From the NCBI RefSeq assembly GCF_029697505.1, contig NZ_JARJEF010000007.1:62001-126000 (forward strand): 64,000 bases of DNA, in the 5' to 3' direction. Of the stretch, positions 1-8,566 are shown one piece after another. The notes under the pieces are model-generated. The model ran no database searches, was not told the DNA's origin, and saw only the letters and a list, made by a program, of their open reading frames with translations. A program made the position numbers and the translations under genes. The stretch is from Pseudophaeobacter profundi. Its GTDB lineage: Bacteria; Pseudomonadota; Alphaproteobacteria; Rhodobacterales; Rhodobacteraceae. Position 1 is the stretch's first letter; the number at the start of each line of letters is the position of its first letter.

Positions 1-824
1 GTCCCCGCCCCCAGATAGCCAATGGCCCGTGCCGCCGCGACGGCGGCTGCCCCCATCTTTGCACGCAGTGCAGGTGTCACCACCGGACAGGGGGCCTCTT
101 CGACTACCTTCTGGTGGCGGCGCTGCACGGAACAGTCCCGCTCTGCCAGGTGGATGGTATGGCCGGTGGCATCGGCAAAGATCTGCACCTCTACATGGCG
201 CGGCCGCAGCAGGGCCTTTTCCAGGATCATCTCATCCGAGCCAAATCCAGACAGGGCCTCGCTTTTGGCCAGTTCCAGCGCTGCGGCAAACTCAGCGGGG
301 TCTCGCACCAGACGCATGCCCCGACCGCCGCCCCCGGCTGCTGCCTTGATCATCACCGGATAGCCAATCGCCACCGCCTCTGCCTGCAGCCGACCCAGCG
401 ACTGGTCCGCCCCCTCATAGCCCGGCAGGCAGGGGACCTCGGCCTTGGCCATCTGCCGCTTGGCTTCTGCCTTGTTGCCCATCAGTGCAATGGCAGTGGC
501 GCTGGGGCCAATAAAGACCAACCCGGCCTTGCAGCAGGCGGCGGCGAAATCGGCATTTTCCGACAGGAACCCATAACCGGGATGCAGCGCCTCTGCACCG
601 CTGTCCTGCGCAGCCTGCAGGATTTTGCCCATATCGAGATAGCTATCCGCCACCGGCCCAGCGCCAATGCAGATCGCCCGATCGGCAAACGCCACATGCG
701 GGGCATCGGCATCGGCCTCGGTATAGATTGCAATGCAGGTCAGCCCCAGCTGGCGCGCGGTCCGCATGATGCGCAGGGCAATTTCCCCCCGGTTGGCCAC
801 CAGGATTGATGTGAAATCTGTCAT
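1..824 (-). CDS. Acyl-CoA carboxylase, biotin carboxylase (alpha) subunit, 5' part only
   Basis: Reading leftward from ATG at 824 the protein begins MTDFTSILVANRGEIALRI, the standard N-terminus of biotin carboxylases, and continues to the window edge (about 274 residues visible; the family is 600-680). The ATP-grasp glycine loop GGGGRGMR and the segment LHPGYGFLSENADF are present. It would carboxylate biotin with ATP and bicarbonate. The biotin-carrier domain, normally C-terminal, is outside the window. It starts 13 bp after the stop of the carboxyltransferase gene, so the two subunits are co-transcribed. The acyl substrate (geranyl-, methylcrotonyl-, propionyl- or acetyl-CoA) cannot be read from this part. 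Confidence 0.9.
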   Translation of the reverse strand, partial: MTDFTSILVANRGEIALRIMRTARQLGLTCIAIYTEADADAPHVAFADRAICIGAGPVADSYLDMGKILQAAQDSGAEALHPGYGFLSENADFAAACCKAGLVFIGPSATAIALMGNKAEAKRQMAKAEVPCLPGYEGADQSLGRLQAEAVAIGYPVMIKAAAGGGGRGMRLVRDPAEFAAALELAKSEALSGFGSDEMILEKALLRPRHVEVQIFADATGHTIHLAERDCSVQRRHQKVVEEAPCPVVTPALRAKMGAAAVAAARAIGYLGAG

Positions 825-837
825 AACTGCGCCCCCC

Positions 838-2454
838 TCAGGCCCGCCCAACGCCAAAGGCATTGGGGTTCAGATCACGGCGGCGCGCCTCTTGGCAGGT
901 GGCCAGACAAAAGCCGATGACCGCCCGACTGTCGCGTGGGTCGATCATCCCCATATCCAGCATCCGCCCCGAAGTGAAAAACGCATCCGACTGGCCATCA
1001 AAATGGGCGGTGATACCCGCGCGCTGCTTGGCCAGGCGGGCTTCATCCACCGCGACGCCTTTGCGCTCGGCGGTGCGGCGCGCCACCTGTTCCATGGTCA
1101 GCGCCGCCTGCGCCCCCCCCATCACGCCCGTCATGGCATTGGGCCAGGTAAACAGAAAATCGGCACCAAAGGCATGGCCGCACATACCGTAGTTGCCCGC
1201 GCCAAAGCTGGCCCCGGTATAGAGCGAAATCTTGGGCACTCGCAGGTTGGTCACCGCCTGGATCATCTTGGCGCCATGTTTAATCATGCCCCCGCGCTCA
1301 TAGGCGCTGCCCACCATATAGCCGGTGGTATTGCCCAGGAAAATTACTGGCGTGCCCGCCTGATCCATCAGTTGCAGAAAATGCGTTGCCTTGGTGGCAC
1401 CATCCGGGTCAATCGGGCCATTGTTGCCCAGAATGCCCACTGGCTGCCCCATTATATGCGCCTGCAGGCAGACCAGCGCCGCGCCGTAGCCGGGCTTGAA
1501 ATCCCGCAACACAGACCCATCCACCAGCCGCGCCGCCAGTTCACGCATGTCATAGGGTTTGCGGTAGTCCGCCGGGATGGCCCCGGCCAGCTCTTCGCTG
1601 TCATATTGGGGCGGATCATAGGCGACGGCGGGCGCAGCGCAGTTTTGCCAGCCCAGACCCGCCACCACATCGCGGGCAATTTCCAGCCCATGGGCATCAT
1701 CTTCGGCCAGGTATTCCACCAGGCCCGTGACCTCTGCATGCATCTCGGCACCGCCCAGTTCGACGTCACTGGCCACTTCACCCGTTGCCGCCTGTACCAG
1801 GGCCGCCCCTGCCAGCATCGCCATGCCGTTGCCCTTCACCCCGATCACATAGTCCGATAGCCCCGGCTGATAGGCACCACCAGCGGTTGAGGCACCATGC
1901 AGCACCGTGATAACCGGATTGCCCGCCGCCGACAGCCGCGCCAGACCGGCAAACATGCCCCCGCCATGCGCCCAGAGTTCAACCGTGTAGCGCATCAGAT
2001 CGGCCCCGGCGCTTTCGACCAGATGCACAAAGGGCAGCTTTTGCTTCAGCGCGATATCTATCGCCCCCAGCGCCTTGTCCACCGACTTTCCCGTCATCGC
2101 CCCGGCATTGATGCCCGCATCATCAACAAAAACCAGACAGCGCACCCCAGAGACATAGCCTATCCCCAGTATGATAGAGGCACCGGGGATCGAGCTCTCT
2201 GGATCGGGGTCATCCACCAGATAAGAGGCCATATTGTAGAGTTCGACAAAGGGCAGACCCGGATCCAGCAGCGCCGCCAGGCGTTCACGCGGCGACAGCT
2301 GGCCGCGTTTGTCAAAGACCGGGCGGCGTTCCTCTGATTTGGCAGCGGCGCGGGCCTCAAGGGCGCGCATCCGGTCAACCAGTGCCAGCATCTCGGCGCG
2401 GTTGCGGGTAAAGCTGTCACTGGAGGGGTTGATCTTGCTGTGAAACGCCGTCAT
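838..2454 (-). CDS. Acyl-CoA carboxylase, carboxyltransferase (beta) subunit
   Basis: 538 residues, the usual length for beta subunits of methylcrotonyl-, geranyl- and propionyl-type carboxylases. The crotonase-fold carboxyltransferase halves are visible: GGGMFAGLARLSAAGNPV near residue 165 and the C-terminal GASFGAGNYGMCGHAF that forms the CoA and biotin pocket. It moves the carboxyl group from carboxybiotin to an acyl-CoA. It lies between an AtuA-like gene and the biotin carboxylase gene. That arrangement resembles acyclic terpene or leucine/isovalerate loci, so geranyl-CoA or methylcrotonyl-CoA are better guesses than propionyl-CoA, but this is inference. ATG at 2454. Confidence 0.9.
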   Translation of the reverse strand: MTAFHSKINPSSDSFTRNRAEMLALVDRMRALEARAAAKSEERRPVFDKRGQLSPRERLAALLDPGLPFVELYNMASYLVDDPDPESSIPGASIILGIGYVSGVRCLVFVDDAGINAGAMTGKSVDKALGAIDIALKQKLPFVHLVESAGADLMRYTVELWAHGGGMFAGLARLSAAGNPVITVLHGASTAGGAYQPGLSDYVIGVKGNGMAMLAGAALVQAATGEVASDVELGGAEMHAEVTGLVEYLAEDDAHGLEIARDVVAGLGWQNCAAPAVAYDPPQYDSEELAGAIPADYRKPYDMRELAARLVDGSVLRDFKPGYGAALVCLQAHIMGQPVGILGNNGPIDPDGATKATHFLQLMDQAGTPVIFLGNTTGYMVGSAYERGGMIKHGAKMIQAVTNLRVPKISLYTGASFGAGNYGMCGHAFGADFLFTWPNAMTGVMGGAQAALTMEQVARRTAERKGVAVDEARLAKQRAGITAHFDGQSDAFFTSGRMLDMGMIDPRDSRAVIGFCLATCQEARRRDLNPNAFGVGRA

Positions 2455-2536
2455 CGAAGGGTCCTTATTGCATAAGCCAGAGCAGAGCGGCGAGCCGCAG
2501 GCAGGGCCTGTTGCACCAGGCGATAGTCAAACACCA

Positions 2537-4354
2537 TCAGCCCTGCCCCCGCAGTCGTTCCAGAAGATCAGCATCCACCAAAACCGGGGCAGCAAGCAAG
2601 AGCTGGGCATAGCCCTTGGCCTGCGGGTCATTGCGCAGCGACGAGGTCCCGCCACCACCCAGCGCCCCATGCAGCACTATGTTCATCGCAAAGCACTCCG
2701 GCAGGTAGAAGCGTTCAATCGCGGCCTGCTCTGCCGCGTCGCTCTCTTGTAAAAAGTGGCCAAAAACCCGCCGCAGATGCGCAGGCGTCAGCGCCGCCCA
2801 GATCCAGGGCATCAGGCCGGGGTCGCGGGCCAGCACACCGATATTGGCGATATCGCCCTTGTCGCCACTGCGCGCCCAGGCCAGATCAATCAGTGGCACC
2901 TCGCACAGCCGGTCGGCCTGTGGGGTCACAGGGGGGGATGGTCGAGCCGGGGCAACAACCGCCGGGCCGGGCTGGGCAACATAGTCAATTGCGCCAAAGT
3001 CATCCGACACCCGCACAGCGACCTGATCCTTGGGCGTCAGGTAGGAAAACAATGCCAGCACCGGCGTCGGTTTTGGCCGCGCCCCGGCAAAGCCGCTCAG
3101 CCCCGGAGGCGTCGCCAGGCCCAGCCCGGTGGCCTCTTTCAGGAACAGGGCAACGGCGCGGGCATCTGGGTGGCGCACGGCGATCTTGGCCACGACCTCG
3201 CGCTGCGGGCCTGCCTGACGCATCGCGCCAAACTGGCTCTCCGCGCCCAGCAGCTCGACGCTGACATCGGTGAAATCCGGCGCTTGCATCCGGCGCAGCG
3301 CCGCGCGACAGCGCCGAAGCACGGTGTCGGCAAAGTGGCGCGCCTTCTCCTCGGCCTCCAACCCGTAGAAGCTGAAGACATGCCCCGTACGAAAGCCATC
3401 CGCATAGGTCAGACAGGTCTTGTAGCTCGCCGGAACGCCAGTGCCGCGCGCCCCTGCCACCCGCAAGCGGTCCGGCGCAATCTGCGTCAGGCGCACCTGC
3501 GAAAAATCGCAGGCCACATCCGGCAAGAGATAGGCCTGCGGATCGCCGATCTCATATAGCAGCTGCTCTCCCACCGTGGCGCGCGACACCAGACCGCCGG
3601 TGCCTGCAGGTTTGGTCACATCAAAACTGCCATCGGGGCCTATCTCGGCAATCGGATAGCCAATGTTCTCCAGATCCTGCGCCACCGCGCGCCAATCGGT
3701 GAAATTGCCGCCAGTGGCCTGGGGGCCACATTCCAGAATATGGCCCGCCAGACTGCCGCCCGCCAGGGCATCCAGATCCTGCGGCCCCCAGCCAAAGTGG
3801 TGTATCGCCGCGCCCAACGTCACAGCGCTGTCAACGCAGCGGCCCGTGATGACGATATCCGCCCCCCGGTCCAGCGCCTGCGCAATGGGAAAGCCCCCCA
3901 GATAGGCATTGATACTGGCAATCTGCCCCAAAGGCGGCATCGGAGCGCCAGAAAACATATCGCCCGGAGCGCGGGCGGCGACCTTGTCGCGCTGCGCCAT
4001 CAGGTCATCGCCGGTGATCACCGCTACCCGCAGGGCCTGCCCCTGCGTCTTGATCTCAGCCCGCAGCGCTGCCGCGCAGGCCTCTGGGTTCACGCCGCCC
4101 GCGTTAGAAATGATCCGTAGTCCCTGCCGGGCGATCTCGGTCAGGTTTGGCGCCATGGCCGACGTGATGAAATCCGTGGCATAGCCCGCCGTCGCATCCC
4201 GCGACCGGGCCCGCGCCAAGATCGCCATGGTGATCTCGGCCAGGTAATCATAGACGATAAAGTCCAGCCCGCCAGCCGCCAGCAATTGCGGTGTCGCCAG
4301 GCTGGCATCACCCCAGAAACCACTGGCTCCGCCAATGCGCAATTGCTGTGACAT
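2537..4354 (-). CDS. AtuA-like (DUF1446) acyclic terpene utilisation family protein
   Basis: 605 residues from ATG 4354, chosen because GGGAGAG lies just upstream and the conserved start MSQQLRIGGASGFWGD follows; an in-frame upstream extension to 4435 looks non-coding. The N-terminal two thirds match the DUF1446 domain (GGLDFIVYDYLAEI, VITGRCVDSAVTLG). The C-terminal part (IDLAWARSGDKGDIANIGV) is the small domain often fused to it. AtuA proteins accompany geranyl-CoA carboxylase genes in Pseudomonas citronellol degradation, but their reaction is not firmly known. First gene of a three-gene leftward operon, transcribed from a region holding a TetR-type palindrome at 4391-4412. Confidence 0.85.
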   Translation of the reverse strand: MSQQLRIGGASGFWGDASLATPQLLAAGGLDFIVYDYLAEITMAILARARSRDATAGYATDFITSAMAPNLTEIARQGLRIISNAGGVNPEACAAALRAEIKTQGQALRVAVITGDDLMAQRDKVAARAPGDMFSGAPMPPLGQIASINAYLGGFPIAQALDRGADIVITGRCVDSAVTLGAAIHHFGWGPQDLDALAGGSLAGHILECGPQATGGNFTDWRAVAQDLENIGYPIAEIGPDGSFDVTKPAGTGGLVSRATVGEQLLYEIGDPQAYLLPDVACDFSQVRLTQIAPDRLRVAGARGTGVPASYKTCLTYADGFRTGHVFSFYGLEAEEKARHFADTVLRRCRAALRRMQAPDFTDVSVELLGAESQFGAMRQAGPQREVVAKIAVRHPDARAVALFLKEATGLGLATPPGLSGFAGARPKPTPVLALFSYLTPKDQVAVRVSDDFGAIDYVAQPGPAVVAPARPSPPVTPQADRLCEVPLIDLAWARSGDKGDIANIGVLARDPGLMPWIWAALTPAHLRRVFGHFLQESDAAEQAAIERFYLPECFAMNIVLHGALGGGGTSSLRNDPQAKGYAQLLLAAPVLVDADLLERLRGQG

Positions 4355-4390
4355 CTGCGCCTCTCTCCCATCCTGTCTCGCTCCGGCCAA

Positions 4391-4412
4391 AAACAGACCG
4401 ATCGTTCTGTTT
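4391..4412. promoter_or_regulatory. 22-bp palindrome, probable TetR-family operator of the AtuA/carboxylase operon
   Basis: Arms AAACAGA (4391-4397) and TCTGTTT (4406-4412) flank a central CGATCG (4399-4404); only the C/T pair at 4398 and 4405 breaks symmetry. It sits 37 bp upstream of the AtuA-like start codon, where a repressor would block transcription. Size and symmetry fit TetR-family operators, which commonly control acyl-CoA catabolism. No regulator gene is in the window. Confidence 0.5.
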
Positions 4413-4534
4413 ACCGTGGTGCAGACAGCGCCCAACGCGCAAGGAAAAATCCAAAAGTCTGCTCAGGACGTTAAGTCACAAGCCCAGACATGTTACAGAG
4501 TTATCAAATATAGCATCTTAATGTTACGTTTTAC

Positions 4535-4562
4535 TTGCCTCGAATCGGCGATAGGCTTAACA
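4535..4562 (+). promoter_or_regulatory. Possible promoter of paaJ
   Basis: TTGCCT at 4535-4540 and TTAACA at 4557-4562 are separated by 16 bp and lie immediately before the CCGACC-N4-GGTCGG palindrome. A bound repressor there would cover the start of transcription. Both hexamers are imperfect, so this is a weak assignment. Confidence 0.35.
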
Positions 4563-4578
4563 CCGACCCAACGGTCGG
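4563..4578. promoter_or_regulatory. paa operator, copy 1 (CCGACC-N4-GGTCGG)
   Basis: A perfect 6-bp inverted repeat, CCGACC (4563-4568) and GGTCGG (4573-4578), with spacer CAAC, 35 bp before the paaJ start. The same arms and the same 4-bp spacing recur before paaD at 8042-8057 and in no other place I noticed. A TetR-type PaaR repressor responding to phenylacetyl-CoA is the obvious candidate binder, by analogy with other paa clusters. Confidence 0.6.
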
Positions 4579-4613
4579 CTTATTCAGCCAACAGATCAGG
4601 AGACGCGCTCACC

Positions 4614-5816
4614 ATGGATGCATTCATCTGCGATGCCACCCGCACCCCCATTGGCCGCTACGGCGGCGCCCTATCCCAGGTTCGCACCGATGATTTGGCG
4701 GCCGCGCCAATCGCCGCGCTGGCCGCCCGCAATCCGCAGGTCGATTGGGCCAGCATCGATGATGTGATCTTTGGCGATGCCAACCAGGCTGGCGAAAGCA
4801 ATCGCAATGTGGCCCGTATGGCCGCCCTGCTGGCCGGCCTGCCCGTGGATGTGCCCGGCACCACAATCAACCGGCTCTGCGCCTCTGGCATGGATGCGGT
4901 TGGCATGGCCTCCCGTGGGATCCGCGCAGGCGATTATGACATGGCCATCGCAGGCGGGGTCGAAAGCATGAGCCGGGCGCCCTTTGTCATGCCCAAGGCC
5001 ACATCCGCCTTTACCCGCGCCAATGCCGTTTATGACACCACTATCGGCTGGCGCTTTGTGAACAAGAAAATGCAGGCGCTGTATGGCACCGACTCGATGC
5101 CACAGACCGCAGATAATGTCGCCGCCGATTATGGCATCAACCGCGCCGACCAGGATGCCTTTGCCGCCCGCAGCCAGGCCCGTTGGGCCGCCGCGCATGC
5201 CGCAGGTGTCTTTGGCGATGAGATCACGCCTGTATCTGTGCCCCAGCGCAAGGGCGAGGCGCTGATCGTCGACACCGATGAACACCCCCGCCCCGGCACA
5301 GACGCTGACAAACTCGCCAAGCTGAAGGGCGTCAATGGCCCTGATCTGACAGTGACTGCCGGCAATGCCTCGGGCGTCAATGATGGTGCCGCCGCTATCT
5401 TGATGGCGAACGAGGCCGCCGCCGCCAAGAACGGGCTGAAGCCCATGGCCCGCATCGTCGGCATGGCCGCCGCCGGGGTTGAACCCCGTATCATGGGCAT
5501 CGGCCCGGTGCCCGCCACCCGCAAGGTCCTGGCCCGCACTGGCCTGACCATCGAACAGATGGATGTGATAGAATTGAACGAGGCCTTTGCGAGTCAAGGC
5601 CTGGCGACCCTTCGGGAACTTGGAATTGCCGATGACGCCCCCCATGTTAACCCCAATGGTGGCGCCATCGCCCTTGGCCATCCGCTCGGCATGTCCGGTG
5701 CCCGTCTGGTGCTGACCGCCGCCTATCAGTTGCAACGCACCGGCGGGCGCTACGCGCTCTGCACCATGTGCGTTGGTGTCGGTCAGGGCACCGCCCTGAT
5801 CCTGGAACGCGTCTAA
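4614..5816 (+). CDS. paaJ: 3-oxoadipyl-CoA / 3-oxo-5,6-dehydrosuberyl-CoA thiolase
   Basis: 400 residues from ATG 4614; the longer in-frame reading from 4335 has no ribosome site and runs through the promoter. Thiolase signatures are complete: acylation Cys89 in [11 protein letters not shown], the catalytic His in [10 protein letters not shown], and the proton-transfer Cys in CVGVGQG. It cleaves 3-oxoadipyl-CoA to succinyl-CoA and acetyl-CoA, and also acts earlier in the phenylacetyl-CoA route. It is placed directly upstream of paaA (30 bp), so the thiolase and the epoxidase are probably one transcript. PcaF-type thiolase of the beta-ketoadipate route is the alternative; the neighbours favour PaaJ. 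Confidence 0.88.
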   Translation: MDAFICDATRTPIGRYGGALSQVRTDDLAAAPIAALAARNPQVDWASIDDVIFGDANQAGESNRNVARMAALLAGLPVDVPGTTINRLCASGMDAVGMASRGIRAGDYDMAIAGGVESMSRAPFVMPKATSAFTRANAVYDTTIGWRFVNKKMQALYGTDSMPQTADNVAADYGINRADQDAFAARSQARWAAAHAAGVFGDEITPVSVPQRKGEALIVDTDEHPRPGTDADKLAKLKGVNGPDLTVTAGNASGVNDGAAAILMANEAAAAKNGLKPMARIVGMAAAGVEPRIMGIGPVPATRKVLARTGLTIEQMDVIELNEAFASQGLATLRELGIADDAPHVNPNGGAIALGHPLGMSGARLVLTAAYQLQRTGGRYALCTMCVGVGQGTALILERV

Positions 5817-5846
5817 GCCAGTAACCCCAACCGGGAGGAGCAAGTC

Positions 5847-6824
5847 ATGTATGCACAGATGGTCAAATCCGAAGCCTCAACGGATGATCCGGAAAAGCTG
5901 GCCGCCTTTCAGGCCCGCATTGATGCCGGCGAAAAGATCGAGCCCAAGGACTGGATGCCTGCGGGCTATCGCAAGACCCTGATCCGCCAGATCGGTCAGC
6001 ACGCCCATTCGGAAATTGTCGGCCAGCTGCCCGAAGGCAACTGGATCACCCGCGCGCCGACACTGGAACGCAAGGCGATCCTGCTGGCCAAGGTGCAGGA
6101 CGAGGCTGGCCACGGTCTCTATCTCTATTGTGCCGCAGAAACGCTGGGCGTATCGCGCGATGAGCTGACCGAGATGCTGCTGGATGGGCGGATGAAATAC
6201 TCCTCCATCTTCAACTATCCAACCCTGAACTGGGCCGATATGGGCGCGGTGGGCTGGTTGGTGGATGGCGCGGCCATTTTGAACCAGGTGCCGCTGCAAC
6301 GGACCTCCTTTGGTCCCTATTCGCGCGCCATGATCCGGGTCTGCAAAGAAGAGAGCTTCCATGCGCGCCAGGGCTTTGATGTGATCCGCAAGATGGCCAA
6401 TGGCACACCCGCGCAAAAGAAAATGGCACAGGACGCGCTCAACCGGCTGTGGTTCCCGGCTCTGATGATGTTTGGGCCGTCAGATGCCGATTCCGTGCAC
6501 TCGACCCAGTCGATGGCCTGGAAGATCAAGATGAACACCAATGACGAGCTGCGCCAGAAATTCGTCGACCAGACAGTGCCGCAGATCGAATTCTTGGGGC
6601 TCGATCTGCCAGACGCTGGCATCAAATGGAACGAAGAGCGCGGTCACTATGACTATTCCGATCCCGATTGGGACGAATTCTTTGATGTGATCCAGGGCAA
6701 TGGCCCCTGCAACACCGACCGGCTCGCAGCGCGCAACAAAGCCTGGCAAGACGGCCAGTGGGTGCGCGATGGCTTGCTGGCCCATGCCCGCAAGACGGCC
6801 GCCCGCAAGGTCGCCGCCGAGTAA
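5847..6824 (+). CDS. paaA: 1,2-phenylacetyl-CoA epoxidase, catalytic subunit A
   Basis: 325 residues, usual PaaA length. The ferritin-like di-iron site is intact: E86-x-x-H89 (DEAGH) and E169-x-x-H172 (EESFH). The enzyme inserts oxygen into the aromatic ring of phenylacetyl-CoA to give the 1,2-epoxide, in a PaaACBE complex in the cytoplasm. ATG 5847 follows GGGAGGAG at a normal distance. It is followed by paaB after 53 bp and then paaC. Confidence 0.97.
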   Translation: MYAQMVKSEASTDDPEKLAAFQARIDAGEKIEPKDWMPAGYRKTLIRQIGQHAHSEIVGQLPEGNWITRAPTLERKAILLAKVQDEAGHGLYLYCAAETLGVSRDELTEMLLDGRMKYSSIFNYPTLNWADMGAVGWLVDGAAILNQVPLQRTSFGPYSRAMIRVCKEESFHARQGFDVIRKMANGTPAQKKMAQDALNRLWFPALMMFGPSDADSVHSTQSMAWKIKMNTNDELRQKFVDQTVPQIEFLGLDLPDAGIKWNEERGHYDYSDPDWDEFFDVIQGNGPCNTDRLAARNKAWQDGQWVRDGLLAHARKTAARKVAAE

Positions 6825-6877
6825 ACAACCGCCTCCCTGCCCCTCGCGCAGGACCGCACAGCCAGGAGAACTGAGCT

Positions 6878-7162
6878 ATGAAAAACGAATGGCCCCTCTG
6901 GGAAGTCTTCATCCGTGGCCAGCATGGTCTAAGCCACCGTCACGTCGGCAGCCTGCATGCGCCGGATGCGGAAATGGCGATCAAGAATGCCCGCGATGTC
7001 TATACCCGCCGCAATGAGGGCGTGTCGATCTGGGTGGTCGAAGCCAACCATATCGCCGCCTCTTCGCCCAGCGACAAGGGTCCGCTGTATGAACCTTCCG
7101 AGAGCAAGGTCTACCGTCACCCCACGTTCTTTGACATCCCCGATGAAGTGGGGGCAATGTAA
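6878..7162 (+). CDS. paaB: 1,2-phenylacetyl-CoA epoxidase, subunit B
   Basis: 94 residues, typical for PaaB, a small non-catalytic subunit that organises the PaaA/PaaC heterodimers. Recognisable family stretches are WEVFIRGQHGLSHRHVGS and the DAEMAIKNARDVYTRRNEG helix. SD AGGAG lies 8-9 bp upstream. The stop overlaps the paaC start by one base (TAATG), so translation of paaC is coupled to paaB. Confidence 0.96.
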   Translation: MKNEWPLWEVFIRGQHGLSHRHVGSLHAPDAEMAIKNARDVYTRRNEGVSIWVVEANHIAASSPSDKGPLYEPSESKVYRHPTFFDIPDEVGAM

Positions 7163-7935
7163 TGGCCGCGACGCTTACGCAAGATGAGGCCCTGTTCCAG
7201 TTCCTGCTGCGCATGGGCGACAACACCCTGATCCTGGGGCACCGGGTCAGCGAATGGTGCGGCCATGCGCCGGTGCTGGAAGAAGATATTGCCCTGGCCA
7301 ATACCGCACTGGATCTGATTGGTCAGACCCAGATGTGGCTGGGCCTCGCCGGAGAGGTGCAGGGCGCAGGCAAATCCGCTGACGATCTGGCGTTTCTGCG
7401 TGATGTCTGGGATTTTCGCAATGTGCTGCTGGTCGAGGTTCCAAACGAGGATTTTGGCCGCACCCTGATGCGCCAGTTCCTGTTTGATGCCTGGCATTCG
7501 ATCCAGCTGGGCCATCTGATGAAATCTTCAGATCCGCGCATCGCCGCCATTGCCGCAAAGACCTCGAAAGAGGTGGCCTACCACCTGGAGCGCTCTGCCG
7601 ATACGGTTGTGGGACTGGGCGACGGTACCGAGGAAAGCCATGGTTTCATGCAGGCGGCTCTGGACTACCTCTGGCCCTATGTCGGCGAAATGTTCACATC
7701 AGACGCTGTCGATGCGGCCATGGTCGACGCGGGCATCGCACCGGATCCGGCCGCCTTGCGCAGCGATTATGACGCGCTGATCCTGCGGGTTCTGGGGGAT
7801 GCAACGCTGACCGTTCCCGACAGCCGCTTCGCCCATAAGGGGGGGCGCACCGGCGCCATGCATACCGAACACCTGGGGCATCTGTTGACCCATATGCAAT
7901 GGCTGCAACGCGCCTATCCCGGCGCCAGCTGGTAG
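7162..7935 (+). CDS. paaC: 1,2-phenylacetyl-CoA epoxidase, structural subunit C
   Basis: 257 residues. A ferritin-fold partner of PaaA that has the family stretches ALDLIGQTQMWL, FLFDAWHSIQLGHL and KEVAYHLERSADTVV. It stabilises PaaA and helps form the acyl-CoA pocket; it is not itself the oxygenating subunit in characterised systems. It starts on the last base of the paaB stop. A GC hairpin with a short T-run follows at 7969-7997, then a new operator before paaD. Confidence 0.96.
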   Translation: MAATLTQDEALFQFLLRMGDNTLILGHRVSEWCGHAPVLEEDIALANTALDLIGQTQMWLGLAGEVQGAGKSADDLAFLRDVWDFRNVLLVEVPNEDFGRTLMRQFLFDAWHSIQLGHLMKSSDPRIAAIAAKTSKEVAYHLERSADTVVGLGDGTEESHGFMQAALDYLWPYVGEMFTSDAVDAAMVDAGIAPDPAALRSDYDALILRVLGDATLTVPDSRFAHKGGRTGAMHTEHLGHLLTHMQWLQRAYPGASW

Positions 7936-7968
7936 ATCGAAAGTGAACGCATAGGGCAGCGCATGTCC

Positions 7969-7997
7969 GCGGGCGGAAGCAAATCGCCCGCCGTTTT
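7969..7997 (+). terminator. Weak terminator or attenuator after paaC
   Basis: GCGGGCG (7969-7975) pairs with CGCCCGC (7985-7991) over a 9-base loop, followed by CGTTTT. The T-run is short, so partial read-through into paaD is likely. Confidence 0.35.
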
Positions 7998-8041
7998 GCC
8001 GGGGGCAAACCTCCGGCTTGGCAGGGGTGGACGGGTGCTGC

Positions 8042-8057
8042 CCGACCTATCGGTCGG
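8042..8057. promoter_or_regulatory. paa operator, copy 2 (CCGACC-N4-GGTCGG)
   Basis: CCGACC (8042-8047) and GGTCGG (8052-8057) with spacer TATC; symmetry extends one more pair on each side (C8041/G8058). Same arms and spacing as 4563-4578. It lies 25 bp before the paaD start, suggesting that paaDE and the following gene have their own controlled promoter. Confidence 0.6.
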
Positions 8058-8082
8058 GTGGGCATATCCAAGGATGGATCGC

Positions 8083-8556
8083 ATGAATCAAGTCTTCGAA
8101 AAACCAAGCACAGACCAGATCTGGGAATGGCTCGACGCGGTGCCAGACCCGGAAATCCCGGTGATCAGCCTGGTCGATCTGGGCATCATTCGCGGCGTTG
8201 AATGGCAAGACGACACGCTTGTGGTCTCTGTCACGCCGACCTATTCCGGCTGCCCGGCAACGGCGATCATCAATCTTGATATCGAAACCGCGCTGCGGGA
8301 CCGAGGGATCGACAAGATCCAGCTGAAAACCCAGATTTCACCCGCCTGGACCACCGACTGGATGTCCCAGAAGGGCCGCGCCAAGCTGGAAGACTATGGC
8401 ATTGCGCCGCCCCAGGCGGCGGGTGGCCCGGAACGCTGCCCCAATTGCCAAAGCAAGAATGTCACCCGTGTGAGCCAGTTCGGCTCTACCCCCTGTAAGG
8501 CACACTGGCGTTGCCAGGACTGTCTTGAACCCTTTGATTATTTCAAGTGCATCTGA
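8083..8556 (+). CDS. paaD: Phenylacetyl-CoA epoxidase maturation protein D (DUF59 / Fe-S assembly type)
   Basis: 157 residues from ATG 8083, preferred over ATG 8074 because AAGGA at 8070-8074 is then 8 bases away. The N-terminal half is a DUF59/MIP18-like domain (DPEIPVISLVDLGIIRGV). The C-terminus has paired cysteines CPNC and CQDC for a metal. PaaD is thought to help assemble the iron-sulfur cluster of PaaE or the PaaA di-iron centre. It is followed by paaE after 10 bp. Confidence 0.95.
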   Translation: MNQVFEKPSTDQIWEWLDAVPDPEIPVISLVDLGIIRGVEWQDDTLVVSVTPTYSGCPATAIINLDIETALRDRGIDKIQLKTQISPAWTTDWMSQKGRAKLEDYGIAPPQAAGGPERCPNCQSKNVTRVSQFGSTPCKAHWRCQDCLEPFDYFKCI

Positions 8557-8566
8557 GGAGAGCTCC

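Noticed and set aside
4014-4021. Single GTGATCAC inside the AtuA-like gene (another at 36457-36464 inside sdhA)
   Set aside because: Both are single copies within coding sequence, lack the 21-bp partner and can be explained by codon usage.
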